Shown here in pieces: positions 5,569 to 5,814 of a stretch of DNA of 5,814 nucleotides. The stretch covers positions 11,560 through 17,373 of the forward strand of contig PKXE01000101.1 of NCBI GenBank assembly GCA_003132265.1, in the 5' to 3' direction. The DNA is from Candidatus Dormiibacterota bacterium. GTDB taxonomy: Bacteria; Chloroflexota; Dormibacteria; Aeolococcales; Bog-877. The notes beneath the pieces are model-generated. The model made no database searches. It was given only the letters and a program-made list of their open reading frames with translations, and was not told the DNA's origin. The first letter of the stretch is position 1; each line of letters opens with the position of its first letter. The translations under genes and the position numbers were made by a program.

Positions 5569-5814
5569 ATGTTTCTGGACGAGGTCGAGCTGAGCGTTAG
5601 TGCCGGCCGGGGCGGCCCCGGCTCCGCCAGCATGCACAGCGAGAAGTTCGCGCCCAGAGGGGGACCGGACGGCGGCGACGGCGGTCGCGGTGGCGACGTG
5701 GTGGCGCTTGCCGACAGCAGCCTCAACTCGTTACAGCGCTATCAGCTCGCCCGTTCCTTCAAGGCTGCCGGCGGCGGGGCTGGCGGGCCGTCGCGGCGCC
5801 ACGGGGCCGACGGG
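5569..5814 (+). CDS. obg: GTPase Obg, N-terminal glycine-rich domain (partial, runs off the window)
   Basis: The first 82 codons are present. Obg (ObgE/CgtA) is a ribosome-associated GTPase acting in 50S assembly and stress control, and it commonly follows rplU and rpmA. The visible part is its Obg fold: FLDEVELSVSAGRGGPGSAS at 2-21, SEKFAPRGGPDGGDGGRGGDVVALAD (about 23-48), LNSLQRY, then FKAAGGGAGGPSRRHGADG. These are the Gly-rich type II helices of the family. ATG 5569 matches the family start and is the only usable start after the in-frame stop at 5536-5538. It lies 30 bases after rpmA. No good Shine-Dalgarno precedes it; the nearest G-run (5545-5548) is about 20 bases away. The GTPase domain lies beyond the window. 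HSEKF in place of the FRREKF of many bacteria recalls the actinobacterial VHREKF form. Confidence 0.96.
   Translation, partial: MFLDEVELSVSAGRGGPGSASMHSEKFAPRGGPDGGDGGRGGDVVALADSSLNSLQRYQLARSFKAAGGGAGGPSRRHGADG

Noticed and set aside
1..5814. tRNA, rRNA, CRISPR, insertion sequence or attachment site
   Set aside because: No cloverleaf, direct-repeat array, transposase motif or terminal inverted repeat was seen. The window is filled by plus-strand protein genes.

Overview
This is a very GC-rich bacterial window with every gene on the plus strand and almost no spacer. It holds the downstream end of a cluster of hydrophobic membrane proteins, followed by a conserved housekeeping block: maf, a lipoprotein gene, rplU (L21), rpmA (L27) and the start of obg. 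The composition, the frequent GTG/TTG starts and an actinobacterial-looking Obg N-terminus (SEKFAPRGGPDGGDGGRGG) point to a high-GC Terrabacteria lineage, such as Actinobacteriota or Chloroflexota/Dormibacterota. The L27 segment [13 protein letters not shown] looks more Chloroflexota-like. I cannot fix the phylum from the sequence alone.

Region 1 (2-2776) has four membrane-protein genes, the first cut by the window edge. They are joined by three exact 4-base stop/start overlaps (GTGA, TTGA, GTGA). The third gene is recognisably a divergent proton-antiporter-type subunit (NuoN/HyfF family, with GLSGVPPFGGFTGR near its C-terminus). Its neighbours fit, more weakly, a HyfE/NuoK-like protein upstream and a HyfC/NuoH-like protein downstream. 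Together they resemble the membrane arm of a group 4 hydrogenase or complex I-like enzyme, but a degenerate one. The visible ~925 residues contain no lysine, and the ionisable residues that carry protons in this family look replaced. No catalytic or iron-sulfur subunit is visible here.

Region 2 (about 2736-4473) has a possible promoter inside the end of the last membrane gene, then maf (a nucleotide pyrophosphatase). A two-domain DUF11-type lipoprotein follows, which very probably starts at a CTG codon overlapping the maf stop.

Region 3 (4474-5814) has a 146-base leader with a possible extended -10 promoter. It is followed by rplU with an unusual lysine/alanine/proline-rich C-terminal tail of about 110 residues, rpmA overlapping it by 11 bases, and the first 82 codons of obg. 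The last three form the classic L21-L27-Obg ribosome-assembly cluster.

The most notable points are the lysine-free, apparently channel-dead membrane arm, the CTG start of the lipoprotein, and the histone-like tail on L21.
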